A DNA stretch of 9,027 nucleotides from Eubacteriales bacterium (GTDB lineage: Bacteria > Bacillota_A > Clostridia > Lachnospirales > Lachnospiraceae): the NCBI GenBank assembly GCA_030527765.1, contig JAUNAE010000143.1, positions 1 through 9,027 of the forward strand, in the 5' to 3' direction. The position numbers and the translations under genes were made by a program. The stretch's first letter is position 1, and each line of letters begins with the position of its first letter. This document shows positions 1 through 7,755 of this stretch, piece by piece. The notes below the pieces were generated by a model that saw only the letters and a program-made list of their open reading frames with translations, was not told the origin of the DNA and searched no databases.

Positions 1-106
1 CCACCTGTGGCGCATGTGTTCTATGATAGCTTCCCATGGCCTCGGCTGTTTTCATTCGAATATCAGCCAGAGCCCTTTTCTGGAAAGGAAATAATTCTAC
101 TTTCAT
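1..106 (-). CDS. Type III-like restriction/helicase (Res) subunit, N-terminal fragment
   Basis: Only the first 35 codons lie in the window; the gene runs off the left edge. The peptide begins MKVELFPFQKRALADI and continues to ...YHRTHAPQV. A start of the form 'L-x-x-F-Q-x-x-A' is typical of superfamily 2 DEAD/DEAH helicases just before the Walker A motif, as in type III Res subunits. The ATG follows a perfect GGGAGG SD (112-117) with 5-nt spacing. That SD lies within the last codons of the methyltransferase gene, whose TAA ends 2 bp upstream, so translation is probably coupled. The family call rests on this short N-terminus plus its position directly after a Mod-like gene; the Walker A, DEAH and nuclease motifs would lie outside. 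Another SF2 helicase partner is possible. Confidence 0.7.
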   Translation of the reverse strand, partial: MKVELFPFQKRALADIRMKTAEAMGSYHRTHAPQV

Positions 107-108
107 AG

Positions 109-2550
109 TTACCTCCCTGTATTGATACGGAAATTATCTAGATAATCTCGGTACAACTGATAACAATTTTTATCGTCATATGTTCGAATCATAGAACGAT
201 ATGCTACTTCCGAATCCGTCACAATGAAGACTGTCTGAATTTCAGGATGCTGTTCTAACTCCGTATCAAATTCGGAATAATAGATTTCATCTAATAAGAC
301 TGCCATTTTATTTTTTTCAAGAATCAAATACTCTGGTAGGTTATTTTCTTCAAGTAAAGGGCACTTTCCTATTGCACCACCTTTCATCCACAGAACCGGT
401 AATAATTCTTTGAATTGCCTTCCTAATGCAATAGATGTCTTGTCAAGAAATCCCAATCTAAAAAAAGCAGCATTTGTTTTAAATCCATCAGACATTTGTC
501 TAATTTCCAATTCTTGCTCACTATATGTGCCTAAAGTATCTGAGAGCTTATTTTTTATCTCAGCAAAAATCTTTTTATCTGTTGTGCAAATATAAAAATC
601 CGTAATGTGTTCTTGACCTTGAAGTTCGTCCAACCACTCATCAAGAAATGCAACGTCAAAGAGGATACTCGCTGAATAATCTTCAGATACTATATATTCC
701 AAATCGCTTACAAGTTTCTGCGGTAGTTGCGCCTTTCCCTGCTTATTACGTAATACCGAAACCAACTGCTTCTTTTGTTCCTTTGATGGATTTGAGGTAA
801 CAAAATTCATTTGATAACAATTTCTCTTCACCTCTTTTGAAACAAGTTTAGTCATAAAATACTTACCATCGAGGACAGTGCCATCATCTCGTTGTCCTAA
901 AATGCTATATTTTGTTCGTGGCCATGTTACAGACTGACAAATTCCTGCTTTTTGCCATTCCGCATCACCTGGTTGTATTCCATCTGAAAGCATCGCTTTG
1001 CTTTCTTCAATTGAAGTCTCATTATTGGTTACCAAAATACAACGTCTATTCCCTTGATCTTCAACGTTCAGCAAATTAACTGCATTCAGCGTCGTCCCGC
1101 TTCCTGCAAAAAAATCCAGAATCAAAGCATTTTTGTTATCTCTGACAACAGCAGCAATCGCGTCTCTTTCAGAATAAATTGATTTAGGAAAACTGAAAGT
1201 CCGTTGTTTTCCAATTATTGATGAAACTATATCTGTTCCATATGCTCCAGCATCATGTAATGTCCTGTGCCAAATAGTTTTAATGGTTTTGTTGTTGTTC
1301 GAAGCAAATTCTATATTGACAACGCCTGTTGTAGCATCTCTTCCTGTAATCACTATTTCACCATTTGCAATCTTCTCACGATTTGGTTGACTAACATATG
1401 TAATAGCATAGGTATTTCTTTTTTTGTCATATCCCCCGAGTGAAACATATCCCTCTTTTATTAATTCATTAAGCGTCTCATATCCCACTCCCCAGTTTCC
1501 GTAGGTTCCATCAGTTCGAATAGGCCAGGCAGTATAGTAATCCCCAACTTTCTCATTTAATATAGGGTCTTCGTCAAATGGAAGTGCTTCTCCTGCACTG
1601 ACAACCCGTTTTTTCTCTAAATCGACATATATTGGATAGAACATATTTTTTCTGTCAGCTCGTCTCGAATTCGTTCCAGAACGAAGCAACACTTTCCATC
1701 TGGGTTTGAATGTCCTCTTATCCTCCACTAAGTTCAATAGGTTATCATTACTTCTTGGAACCATGGCATGTGGCATAAAACAGTAGATCGCGTATTCTTC
1801 AACTCTAGAAAAGCGGCCCTGCGTTACACCTTTTGGATTAATAACATATGTTACCATTTGAATATATGCCTCTGGGAACAACTCATCCATCAGCGTTCTT
1901 AAATGATGCATCTCATGTTCATCGATAGTGACTATAAGAACTCCTGTATCCGGATTCAAGAGGCGTTTTGCCAGTTTTAACCTTTTCTCGATCATGGATA
2001 GCCACTTACTATGGCGGTATGAATCAGAACTGTCTACATAATCATTATTATATTTCCAGTCTTTAGCTCCGGTATTGTAAGGCGGATCGATATAAATACA
2101 ATCCACCTTTTCTGCATAAAGATACTCTAACAGTTGAAGTGCATGATAGTTATCTGCTTCAATCAATGTATGCCAAAGATCACTGTCTGGTGCATTTTCC
2201 ACACTATCTAGCATCTTTAATGTCGGGTAGATCGGCTCTCCAAATTCTGCAACTACTACAAGTTCATTCAGATTAAAGTTCTTCTGTTCATGGGTTTCTC
2301 TGCGGTCACAAATCACAGTATCGCCTTCGATACTCATAACGATATAAATATCGCTAACATATCCTGTTTTCAGAGCCACCTTAGAACCTACACGAATAGG
2401 CACATCGTACAACGGTGTGCACTCCGGAAGATGCTCTTCGAATACCAATCCGAACTTCTTCTGCTTCATTAATTTATTTGTTTCCAGCAGGATTCGCTCT
2501 CTCAATGTCGAATCGTCAATCTGCTGGATCAAGTCTTGTAATAGTGCCAC
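109..2550 (-). CDS. Site-specific adenine DNA methyltransferase, type III Mod-like, beta class
   Basis: A DNA N6-adenine methyltransferase of about 813 aa. Numbering from the GTG at 2559, the catalytic motif IV DPPYNTG is at residues 158-164 and the SAM-binding motif I, LDFFAGSGTT, at 481-490. Motif IV before motif I is the beta-class order found in type III Mod subunits. The roughly 320 residues between them would hold the target-recognition domain. The part after about residue 560 is a long C-terminal extension I do not recognise; EcoP15I-type Mod proteins are about 640 aa. The N-terminal 110 residues include a coil-rich start and a small beta-rich segment. Start: GTG at 2550 is preferred because AGGTGGAG (2554-2561), overlapping the previous gene's TGA, sits 5 nt before it; GTG at 2559 leaves no room for an SD. 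The next gene resembles a Res helicase. The methyltransferase call is firm, the type III label likely. Confidence 0.9.
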   Translation of the reverse strand: MALLQDLIQQIDDSTLRERILLETNKLMKQKKFGLVFEEHLPECTPLYDVPIRVGSKVALKTGYVSDIYIVMSIEGDTVICDRRETHEQKNFNLNELVVVAEFGEPIYPTLKMLDSVENAPDSDLWHTLIEADNYHALQLLEYLYAEKVDCIYIDPPYNTGAKDWKYNNDYVDSSDSYRHSKWLSMIEKRLKLAKRLLNPDTGVLIVTIDEHEMHHLRTLMDELFPEAYIQMVTYVINPKGVTQGRFSRVEEYAIYCFMPHAMVPRSNDNLLNLVEDKRTFKPRWKVLLRSGTNSRRADRKNMFYPIYVDLEKKRVVSAGEALPFDEDPILNEKVGDYYTAWPIRTDGTYGNWGVGYETLNELIKEGYVSLGGYDKKRNTYAITYVSQPNREKIANGEIVITGRDATTGVVNIEFASNNNKTIKTIWHRTLHDAGAYGTDIVSSIIGKQRTFSFPKSIYSERDAIAAVVRDNKNALILDFFAGSGTTLNAVNLLNVEDQGNRRCILVTNNETSIEESKAMLSDGIQPGDAEWQKAGICQSVTWPRTKYSILGQRDDGTVLDGKYFMTKLVSKEVKRNCYQMNFVTSNPSKEQKKQLVSVLRNKQGKAQLPQKLVSDLEYIVSEDYSASILFDVAFLDEWLDELQGQEHITDFYICTTDKKIFAEIKNKLSDTLGTYSEQELEIRQMSDGFKTNAAFFRLGFLDKTSIALGRQFKELLPVLWMKGGAIGKCPLLEENNLPEYLILEKNKMAVLLDEIYYSEFDTELEQHPEIQTVFIVTDSEVAYRSMIRTYDDKNCYQLYRDYLDNFRINTGR

Positions 2551-2553
2551 TGT

Positions 2554-2561
2554 CTCCACCT
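2554..2561 (-). promoter_or_regulatory. Ribosome binding site that decides the Mod start
   Basis: AGGTGGAG begins in the TGA stop codon of the three-Cys gene and lies 5 nt before GTG 2550. It moves the methyltransferase start three codons inside the longest open frame and suggests coupled translation of the two genes. Confidence 0.6.
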
Positions 2562-3325
2562 CATTCTTCTGTTATCGTTTTATCTTTAATATGGTAGTCA
2601 ATCTCATGCTCCTGACAGAAATCTACTACTTCTGCAGCGCAGACATTGTAAAAATGCTTATGTTCCTTGTATGAACTAGCCACCTTACTGTAATTGGTTC
2701 TTCCGAAAATAATTCTATCAGTGAAGGAGACCGCTTCTAAAAGCTCATGCAAATCCTGTTCAAGCATATTAGGTGTTGGGTATGGTTCAATACTTACCCA
2801 CGTCTTACAGCCAGCATCATGCAAAGCTCTCAATGATGCTAACCGGTCTGCATAGGAAGCTGCTCCCGGTTCCATTCGCTCTCGGTACGATTCATCTAAG
2901 GAAACCAATGTAATACCATGCTCATTCTCCTTAGAGAATTCAGCCAGTTCAATCGGCAGAATTCCTTTGGTAAGTGTTGTACATTTAATGCCTGCCCCAT
3001 TTAATTTGCGGATAGCCGAGACGCTCATTTGTGAGATTTCCGGATATCCATTCATGAATGGATCTGTTGTAAAGCACAGTTGAACAGACAGGATTTTATC
3101 CTTCAGTTTTGGTATTTCTTTATCCAGCAGCTCTAATGTATTTGAAACAAGAACTGGCTCAAGCCAACTCTCGTAGTCTTTTACCTGTCCGAATCTCTTT
3201 TTCATAAGAAATGCATAACATGGGTATAAACAGCCATGTGCGCATCCCTGAACATGATTCATAGTGTAATCGCCATACTCTACTCCGGTTTGATACAGCA
3301 TGGTTTTTCGTGTCATAGTCTTCAA
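2561..3325 (-). CDS. Three-Cys-motif (CX3CX3C) radical-SAM-like protein, TcmP partner
   Basis: A 254-aa protein resembling the spore-photoproduct-lyase-like branch of radical SAM proteins. Near the N-terminus is GCAHGCLYPCYAF with Cys28, Cys32 and Cys36, i.e. CX3CX3C, where classical radical SAM enzymes have CX3CX2C. Later segments fit the radical SAM barrel: CFTTDPF (about 84-90), a TLTKG strand (about 117-121), SLDES, and IEPYPTP (about 179-185). Proteins of this type are, as I recall, the 'three-Cys-motif' proteins after which TcmP is named, and two TcmP genes lie directly upstream. The substrate is unknown. A [4Fe-4S] cluster is plausible but not shown by sequence. Start: TTG at 3325 lies 10 nt after GGAGGA (3336-3341); an ATG at 3316 is the alternative but is too far from that SD. 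The stop overlaps the methyltransferase SD. Confidence 0.8.
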   Translation of the reverse strand: MKTMTRKTMLYQTGVEYGDYTMNHVQGCAHGCLYPCYAFLMKKRFGQVKDYESWLEPVLVSNTLELLDKEIPKLKDKILSVQLCFTTDPFMNGYPEISQMSVSAIRKLNGAGIKCTTLTKGILPIELAEFSKENEHGITLVSLDESYRERMEPGAASYADRLASLRALHDAGCKTWVSIEPYPTPNMLEQDLHELLEAVSFTDRIIFGRTNYSKVASSYKEHKHFYNVCAAEVVDFCQEHEIDYHIKDKTITEE

Positions 3326-3343
3326 GTTGAATGGTTCCTCCGA

Positions 3344-4210
3344 TCACTTCTTTTTCAATATATGATCTGCTATTCGTAAGGCAAGCTGTTGTGCCTTGGG
3401 ACTTTCATTCGAGATAGCAAAACAAAATAAGAACATTGGTGCCCTGTTTCGATTACGGAATACTCGTGGATATTTTGAAACGCAGGGAAATACTGTCTCT
3501 AACCGTGAGATGATATAATCCTTGATACGTTCCGGGTTTGCATCCTTTACCAATCGTTCGTCATCATCATCCGTCCCTTGCATATCTGGAAAAAAGTCAA
3601 AGAGAGACATCTGCGGATCTTTTTTATAAAACTCAGTTTGCCATCCGGAATCGCCGAGCAGGCGGTCTATACAGTCTTCCCATTTTTTGAACTTTCCGTT
3701 CTTAGGAAGCATCCGTTCCAATGCTGAAAAAGGAAACAGGTACCAAACATCAATCGATTTTGTCTTAGCCACGTTTTCAAGCGTACTCCAGTTTACCTGA
3801 GTAGCGTACGGATCAAGGAAAAGAAGTCCTCTGTTATATCGCCAATCCACTTCTCCAATAATCTGTGCAAGCTTTTCATTTGCATCGCCAGAATATATCG
3901 TGATTCTTTTTTTGAGATGTGAAAATTCCTCATCGACCATCTTCTGTAATTCAGCTGCTTTCTCAGTATCCATCTCAATAAAGTAGTAGCGATCAAATTT
4001 CTTATTTGCCAGAAGGGCTCTCTTTGCTGAACCTGCAAGATACAATTCACCGTCGCTGGTTTCAATCTCACCGGTACCTGCGAAGGCATCAATGTAAATT
4101 TTCCCGAAATTTCTATTTTGCAGGGCAATCAGATACGCCTCCAAGTATCTGGTGAAAATATTCAATTTTTCTTCAGTCCAGTTGCCACCAAATTTGTGTG
4201 TTAGCATCAT
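3344..4210 (-). CDS. tcmP: Three-Cys-motif partner protein TcmP, second copy
   Basis: About 288 aa, with the TcmP architecture: an N-terminal H-K-F...KL...YL helix, a Rossmann-type motif YIDAFAGTG (residues 39-47 from this start) like SAM-binding motif I, an acidic FIEMD strand end (about 77-81), and FLDPYATQVNW (about 132-142) in the place of the DPPY-type motif IV. These features suggest a SAM-dependent methyltransferase fold; the substrate of the family is unknown to me. LFPFSAL follows, as in other TcmP proteins. Start: ATG at 4210 lies 4-6 nt after a purine-rich SD (AGGGAGGGAG, 4215-4224). The longer frame starting at 4231 would put that SD inside coding sequence. Another ATG immediately follows at 4207. 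The gene sits 32 bp after the first tcmP and 18 bp before the three-Cys gene, so joint function is likely. Confidence 0.85.
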   Translation of the reverse strand: MMLTHKFGGNWTEEKLNIFTRYLEAYLIALQNRNFGKIYIDAFAGTGEIETSDGELYLAGSAKRALLANKKFDRYYFIEMDTEKAAELQKMVDEEFSHLKKRITIYSGDANEKLAQIIGEVDWRYNRGLLFLDPYATQVNWSTLENVAKTKSIDVWYLFPFSALERMLPKNGKFKKWEDCIDRLLGDSGWQTEFYKKDPQMSLFDFFPDMQGTDDDDERLVKDANPERIKDYIISRLETVFPCVSKYPRVFRNRNRAPMFLFCFAISNESPKAQQLALRIADHILKKK

Positions 4211-4242
4211 TAATCTCCCTCCCTTCGGCATGCATTTAAGTT

Positions 4243-5364
4243 TTAGATAAACGAAATAACCTGCTCTCGTTTTCCTGTATCATCGTGGATGATATATTCT
4301 GTTTTTACTCCATAACTGCTTGTTAGTTCCTTTTTAATTTCCGCTCTAAATCCTTCCGATGGAAATATCGGATGATCTTCTAACAAGCCCCATACCTCAT
4401 CAAGGGGAACCAATCTGCGTCCTTTGAAATTTTTATGCAAGTAGCTTGCTATATCCCGGATATGGAAACAAGATGGATCTGTATCTACTGTGATCGTTCC
4501 ATCCAGATCAAACTTCAGCTGTCCATTATTCGCCGAGTGCTTCGTCGAAGATTTAGCACCGAAAGCTTTCCATGCAGACCTTTTATATAGCTTGAATCCT
4601 TCTTTGTTACTCGTGCAATGAATCAGATTATATAGATGCGAGTTTTGAGTGTTATAAAACGGGAAGGCAGCCACGTAATAATTCTGTCTTCCATGGATAG
4701 ACGAAATAATATCTTCAACTCGCTTCTCATAAGCATTCTTATCACTTCCGTAAGGAATAAGCTTTTCGAAGTCTTCAAGATATGTATGCTCGTACTTTTC
4801 TTTTGTAGTCTTTCTCTTTGCACTTTTAATTGCTCTAACCGGATCGGAGATCATGTGATTGATTAATACTTCTCCCCAGTTCCGGAAGAAAGGCAGCAGA
4901 GCTTCCCAGTTAATATTTGCATCATACGGATCATAGAGCAGAAAGTAATGCATATGCGATGTACCTTCCAGCTGCGGACCGATCGTCTTTAATAACTCAT
5001 GAGCATCCTTATCCGTTGTCACAATTTGATAATTAGCCTCATCTTCTGGTAGGTGCTTCCTTAACTCATCCACCTTGTCAGAATCTATATCATTAAGATA
5101 AATATCAACTCTTTTATGTGAGTACGTATGTGCCACATCCAGCAAAGCTTCCGCTACACGCACTGCTGTTCCCTTTACCAGTTCTCCATTCTCATCTACA
5201 TAGACTCCTGCATTACACATACAATCAATATAGATAAGGCCATTACAGGAAGGATTGAGCATGAGCTTTTGTGCCCAGGATTTTATATATTCTTCTATCA
5301 GTTCAAACTTTATTATTGTGTGTGGGCTTGCTTTGCCAATTGCACTCTTTTTTCTTTTGGCCAT
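4243..5364 (-). CDS. tcmP: Three-Cys-motif partner protein TcmP, first copy (divergent, long form)
   Basis: A 373-aa TcmP-family protein. It has the family's N-terminal SPHTIIKFELIEEYI helix (13-27), a core strand YIDCMCNAG (45-53) where the other copy has YIDAFAGTG, the acidic LNDID end (about 90-94), and LLYDPYDANINW (142-153), which matches the DPY motif of the family. Residues from about 300 look like an added C-terminal winged-helix-like segment (IRDIASYLHKNF...LDEVWGLLEDHP...EIKKEL), absent from the second copy. The changed glycine motif (NAG for GTG) and the two cysteines in it may alter SAM binding. ATG 5364 is preceded by AAGGGG 7 nt upstream, and only 11 bp separate it from the Xre gene. 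The methyltransferase-like fold is inferred from motifs; its activity is unknown. Confidence 0.82.
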   Translation of the reverse strand: MAKRKKSAIGKASPHTIIKFELIEEYIKSWAQKLMLNPSCNGLIYIDCMCNAGVYVDENGELVKGTAVRVAEALLDVAHTYSHKRVDIYLNDIDSDKVDELRKHLPEDEANYQIVTTDKDAHELLKTIGPQLEGTSHMHYFLLYDPYDANINWEALLPFFRNWGEVLINHMISDPVRAIKSAKRKTTKEKYEHTYLEDFEKLIPYGSDKNAYEKRVEDIISSIHGRQNYYVAAFPFYNTQNSHLYNLIHCTSNKEGFKLYKRSAWKAFGAKSSTKHSANNGQLKFDLDGTITVDTDPSCFHIRDIASYLHKNFKGRRLVPLDEVWGLLEDHPIFPSEGFRAEIKKELTSSYGVKTEYIIHDDTGKREQVISFI

Positions 5365-5375
5365 AGATATACCCC

Positions 5376-5597
5376 TTATTCATTTGTCTCATCTTCCGAA
5401 GGGATCAGTTCCATCATGTCTCCGATATCACAATTCAGAGCTTTACATACCTTCATAAGGACTTCCATGCTGACAGCTTCTCCCTTCGATAGCTTGGTAA
5501 CTGATGCCCAGCTAATACCGGCCTCTGCCTGCAAATCCTTCTTTTTCATATCTTTATCAATAAGAAGCTTCCATAATTTCTTGTAACTAATTTCCAT
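5376..5597 (-). CDS. Xre-family helix-turn-helix regulator
   Basis: A 73-aa single-domain DNA-binding protein of the Cro/C1 (Xre) type. Helix 1 is around residues 4-14 (YKKLWKLLIDK), the helix-turn-helix is at about 20-38 (KDLQAEAGISWASVTKLSKG), and the scaffold ends with VCKALNCDIGDMMELI, the usual end of short HTH_26-like regulators. ATG 5597 has AAGGGGA 6 nt upstream, and a promoter lies at 5677-5705. It is the first gene of the leftward operon and divergent from an ImmA/IrrE-type peptidase. It is therefore a likely autoregulator of the operon and a likely target of the peptidase, by analogy with ImmR/ImmA of ICEBs1; neither is shown by the sequence. Confidence 0.9.
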   Translation of the reverse strand: MEISYKKLWKLLIDKDMKKKDLQAEAGISWASVTKLSKGEAVSMEVLMKVCKALNCDIGDMMELIPSEDETNE

Positions 5598-5676
5598 TGT
5601 AGTCCCCTTATCTCTTAAATCAGGTCACTTGCAACGACATATCATCTGATGCACATAATGCACCCATAATACTGAC

Positions 5677-5705
5677 ATTCTACCACATTCGCCCTATATC
5701 CGCAA
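5677..5705 (-). promoter_or_regulatory. Promoter of the xre-tcmP-mod operon
   Basis: On the minus strand, TTGCGG (5700-5705) and TAGAAT (5677-5682) are separated by exactly 17 bp. Transcription would begin near 5670, giving a leader of about 73 nt. The leader region holds two copies of ATGCAC 9 bp apart (5649 and 5658, plus-strand reading), with a third at 5721 upstream of the promoter; these are possible regulator half-sites. Confidence 0.6.
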
Positions 5706-5745
5706 GATAATTCTTCACAAATGCACGAATTTACTTCTCCGTTTC

Positions 5746-5774
5746 TTGAAAAATCTACGCATACGTGATATACT
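5746..5774 (+). promoter_or_regulatory. Promoter of the ImmA/IrrE-like gene
   Basis: TTGAAA (5746-5751), a 17-bp spacer and TATACT (5769-5774) form a good sigma-A-type promoter, with a start near 5781. The first GTG of the long open frame (5765) falls inside this promoter, so translation must begin downstream. Confidence 0.65.
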
Positions 5775-5821
5775 CACATTCAAAAGTGTCATACCAAGTG
5801 GATAGGAAGGAGATGTTGTTT

Positions 5822-7690
5822 TTGGATAAAAGTAATAATGAAATCAGCCGGTTTATTTACGAAATATGCTATCCACATATCTGGTCAGCTGTTTCTGATT
5901 TCCTATCGAAACACCTTGCACTGTTAGATCTTTCGTATTCTCGCATCAAATATCCGGACTCTGCTCTTATAGAAGATCTGCTCCTGGAATTTACACGAAA
6001 CATTCGAATCGATGAAGATAAACTTTTATTTGATGCTATCATCAGTTGCACAATTAATCTTACAGAAAATAATTATCGTGGTTTTGCCTCTTTCGATATC
6101 AATCAATGGTTCACTGTCTCCTGTGAAGCCCTTGTCACTGACCGGCTGGAGCGTCTTAATGTTTCAAACGTGATTCGTTACACACCAGGAAATAATAAAC
6201 CAAAGCCCGGACAAACAGTGTCAACAAGTATTGTTCCTATTCTTTATAAGAAAGATTTGGAAGAAGAATCCAGACAATTCCTAGAAAAATACTATCCCGA
6301 TGCTCTTGAAAAGCCTATGCCGGTTCCCATTGAGGATATTGCAGTGAAAATGGGCCTCGAAATAATTCAAGGTAATCGAATCACTGATGATTTTAGCGTA
6401 TTTGGAGAAATCTATTTTTCTTCCGGAAAAGCAAACGTATACGATCTTTTCAAAATTTCAGAAAAAACTGTTGATGTCCGTCGAGGCACTATTTTAGTTG
6501 ACGCATATACTTTTTGGGAAAGAAATCTCGGATGTGTAAACAATACAATTGCCCACGAAGTATACCACTGGTATAAGCATCGAATGTACGCTGCAATCAA
6601 ACATATATTATATGGAAAAGACTTTGTTGCATGCCGATGCCCCTCCGATATGGCATATCCGCAAAATGATAAGGAATGGACTGATATTCAGCGCATGGAA
6701 TGGCAAGCCAACAAGATGGCTCCACGCATTCTGATGCCTGCCGCCACCTTTAAGATCAAGGTTGACGAGCTCTATAAGCAGTACAATTACAAAGACTCAC
6801 CTTTAAAATTAGCCGTGCTCACATGTATCGCTGACGAATTAGCAAAGTTTTATGGTGTGTCTAGACAGTCAGCATTGATTCGCATGGTTGAGACCGGATA
6901 CAAAGAAGCTGCAGGTGTATACCAAGGCATCTCTTCGAAGTATCATGCTTATATCAGTCGTGAAGATGCCTTTCATGCCTATAGTAATAACAAGGAATTA
7001 CAAGAGCTCATTGATTCAGGTTTATTTAAGTATGTCGATAACTACTACTTTGTTATAAATGATCCTCAATTTATTGAATCAGATGATAGTGGAGTACCGA
7101 TACTTACGGATTATGCATGGTCTCATTTGGAAGAATGCACCTTACAATTCTCCTGGGCGACAGTCACAAAACCTGCAGAGCACCGGCATCTTCCCGCTGA
7201 GTTAATGCATCGTGCAAATTCAAACCAAGCTGTATCTGATTTTGATTCAGCCGGGAACAAAGATGTAATTTCAGCGGCAATAAAAAGAAAGCGTGAGGAA
7301 TTTGAACGGCAGAATGCTCAAAGGAAATTATCCCGTGGAAATAAAACCTGCTGGGAAGCTATGCATGAAATTATAGAAAGCCGCGGTATCAGTAAGTCCC
7401 ACTTTTGCAGCCTAACAGGGCTTGATGAGATCGTATATCGAAGAGCTATCTCAAATCATCATACAAAACCAAGTCTTCGTACTATCGTTGCATTCGCTCG
7501 TGGTTTGGATCTGAACATTGAAATGACTGAATGGTTACTTCAGCTTGCCGGTCATGCTTTTGACGACTCTGACGAACACCAGGCATTAAAATTCTGCATC
7601 ACAGGGTTCTCTGGTCAATCTATCGAAGATTGTAATGAGTTCCTTAACTCGTATGAATACGCTCCTCTTGGAAGCCAACAACGCATATAA
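5822..7690 (+). CDS. Large ImmA/IrrE-family zinc metallopeptidase with C-terminal HTH-like region
   Basis: A soluble protein of about 622 aa. Counting from the GTG at 5765 (641 codons), the zinc motif is NTIAHEVYHWYKH with His264, Glu265 and His268. About 45 residues later comes MEWQANKMAPRILMP (311-325), the usual IrrE/ImmA form in which Glu312 would be the third zinc ligand. Residues 1-160 are unrecognised. Residues 525-600 (CWEAMHEIIESRGISKSHFC... through VAFARGLDLN) look like an Xre-type helix-turn-helix. Start: the GTG at 5765 lies in the promoter. AAGGAG (5807-5812) best serves TTG 5822 (9-nt gap); ATG 5813 abuts it. ImmA/IrrE enzymes cut cognate Xre repressors, often after DNA damage; here the Xre gene is divergent. 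That pairing is inference. It is much longer than ImmA (about 170 aa). Confidence 0.85.
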   Translation: MDKSNNEISRFIYEICYPHIWSAVSDFLSKHLALLDLSYSRIKYPDSALIEDLLLEFTRNIRIDEDKLLFDAIISCTINLTENNYRGFASFDINQWFTVSCEALVTDRLERLNVSNVIRYTPGNNKPKPGQTVSTSIVPILYKKDLEEESRQFLEKYYPDALEKPMPVPIEDIAVKMGLEIIQGNRITDDFSVFGEIYFSSGKANVYDLFKISEKTVDVRRGTILVDAYTFWERNLGCVNNTIAHEVYHWYKHRMYAAIKHILYGKDFVACRCPSDMAYPQNDKEWTDIQRMEWQANKMAPRILMPAATFKIKVDELYKQYNYKDSPLKLAVLTCIADELAKFYGVSRQSALIRMVETGYKEAAGVYQGISSKYHAYISREDAFHAYSNNKELQELIDSGLFKYVDNYYFVINDPQFIESDDSGVPILTDYAWSHLEECTLQFSWATVTKPAEHRHLPAELMHRANSNQAVSDFDSAGNKDVISAAIKRKREEFERQNAQRKLSRGNKTCWEAMHEIIESRGISKSHFCSLTGLDEIVYRRAISNHHTKPSLRTIVAFARGLDLNIEMTEWLLQLAGHAFDDSDEHQALKFCITGFSGQSIEDCNEFLNSYEYAPLGSQQRI

Positions 7691-7702
7691 TATCAATTAC
7701 GG

Positions 7703-7740
7703 AAGTCGCACATTACAGAAAAAATGTGCGACTTTTTATT
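7703..7740 (+). terminator. Intrinsic terminator after the ImmA/IrrE-like gene
   Basis: A perfect 12-bp stem, AAGTCGCACATT (7703-7714) with AATGTGCGACTT (7723-7734), an 8-nt loop, then a T-rich run to 7740. It starts 12 bp after the stop codon. There is no matching T-run on the other strand, so it acts only rightward. Confidence 0.92.
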
Positions 7741-7755
7741 TTTCAGGAAATTTTT

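Noticed and set aside
5128..5586. 152-codon plus-strand open frame
   Set aside because: It is the reverse of the first tcmP and xre, which have clear family motifs, SDs and a promoter; this frame has none.
5765..5821. Use of the first GTG (5765) as the start of the peptidase
   Set aside because: It lies in the spacer of a TTGAAA-N17-TATACT promoter and upstream of the likely transcription start, so it cannot be on the mRNA if that promoter is used.
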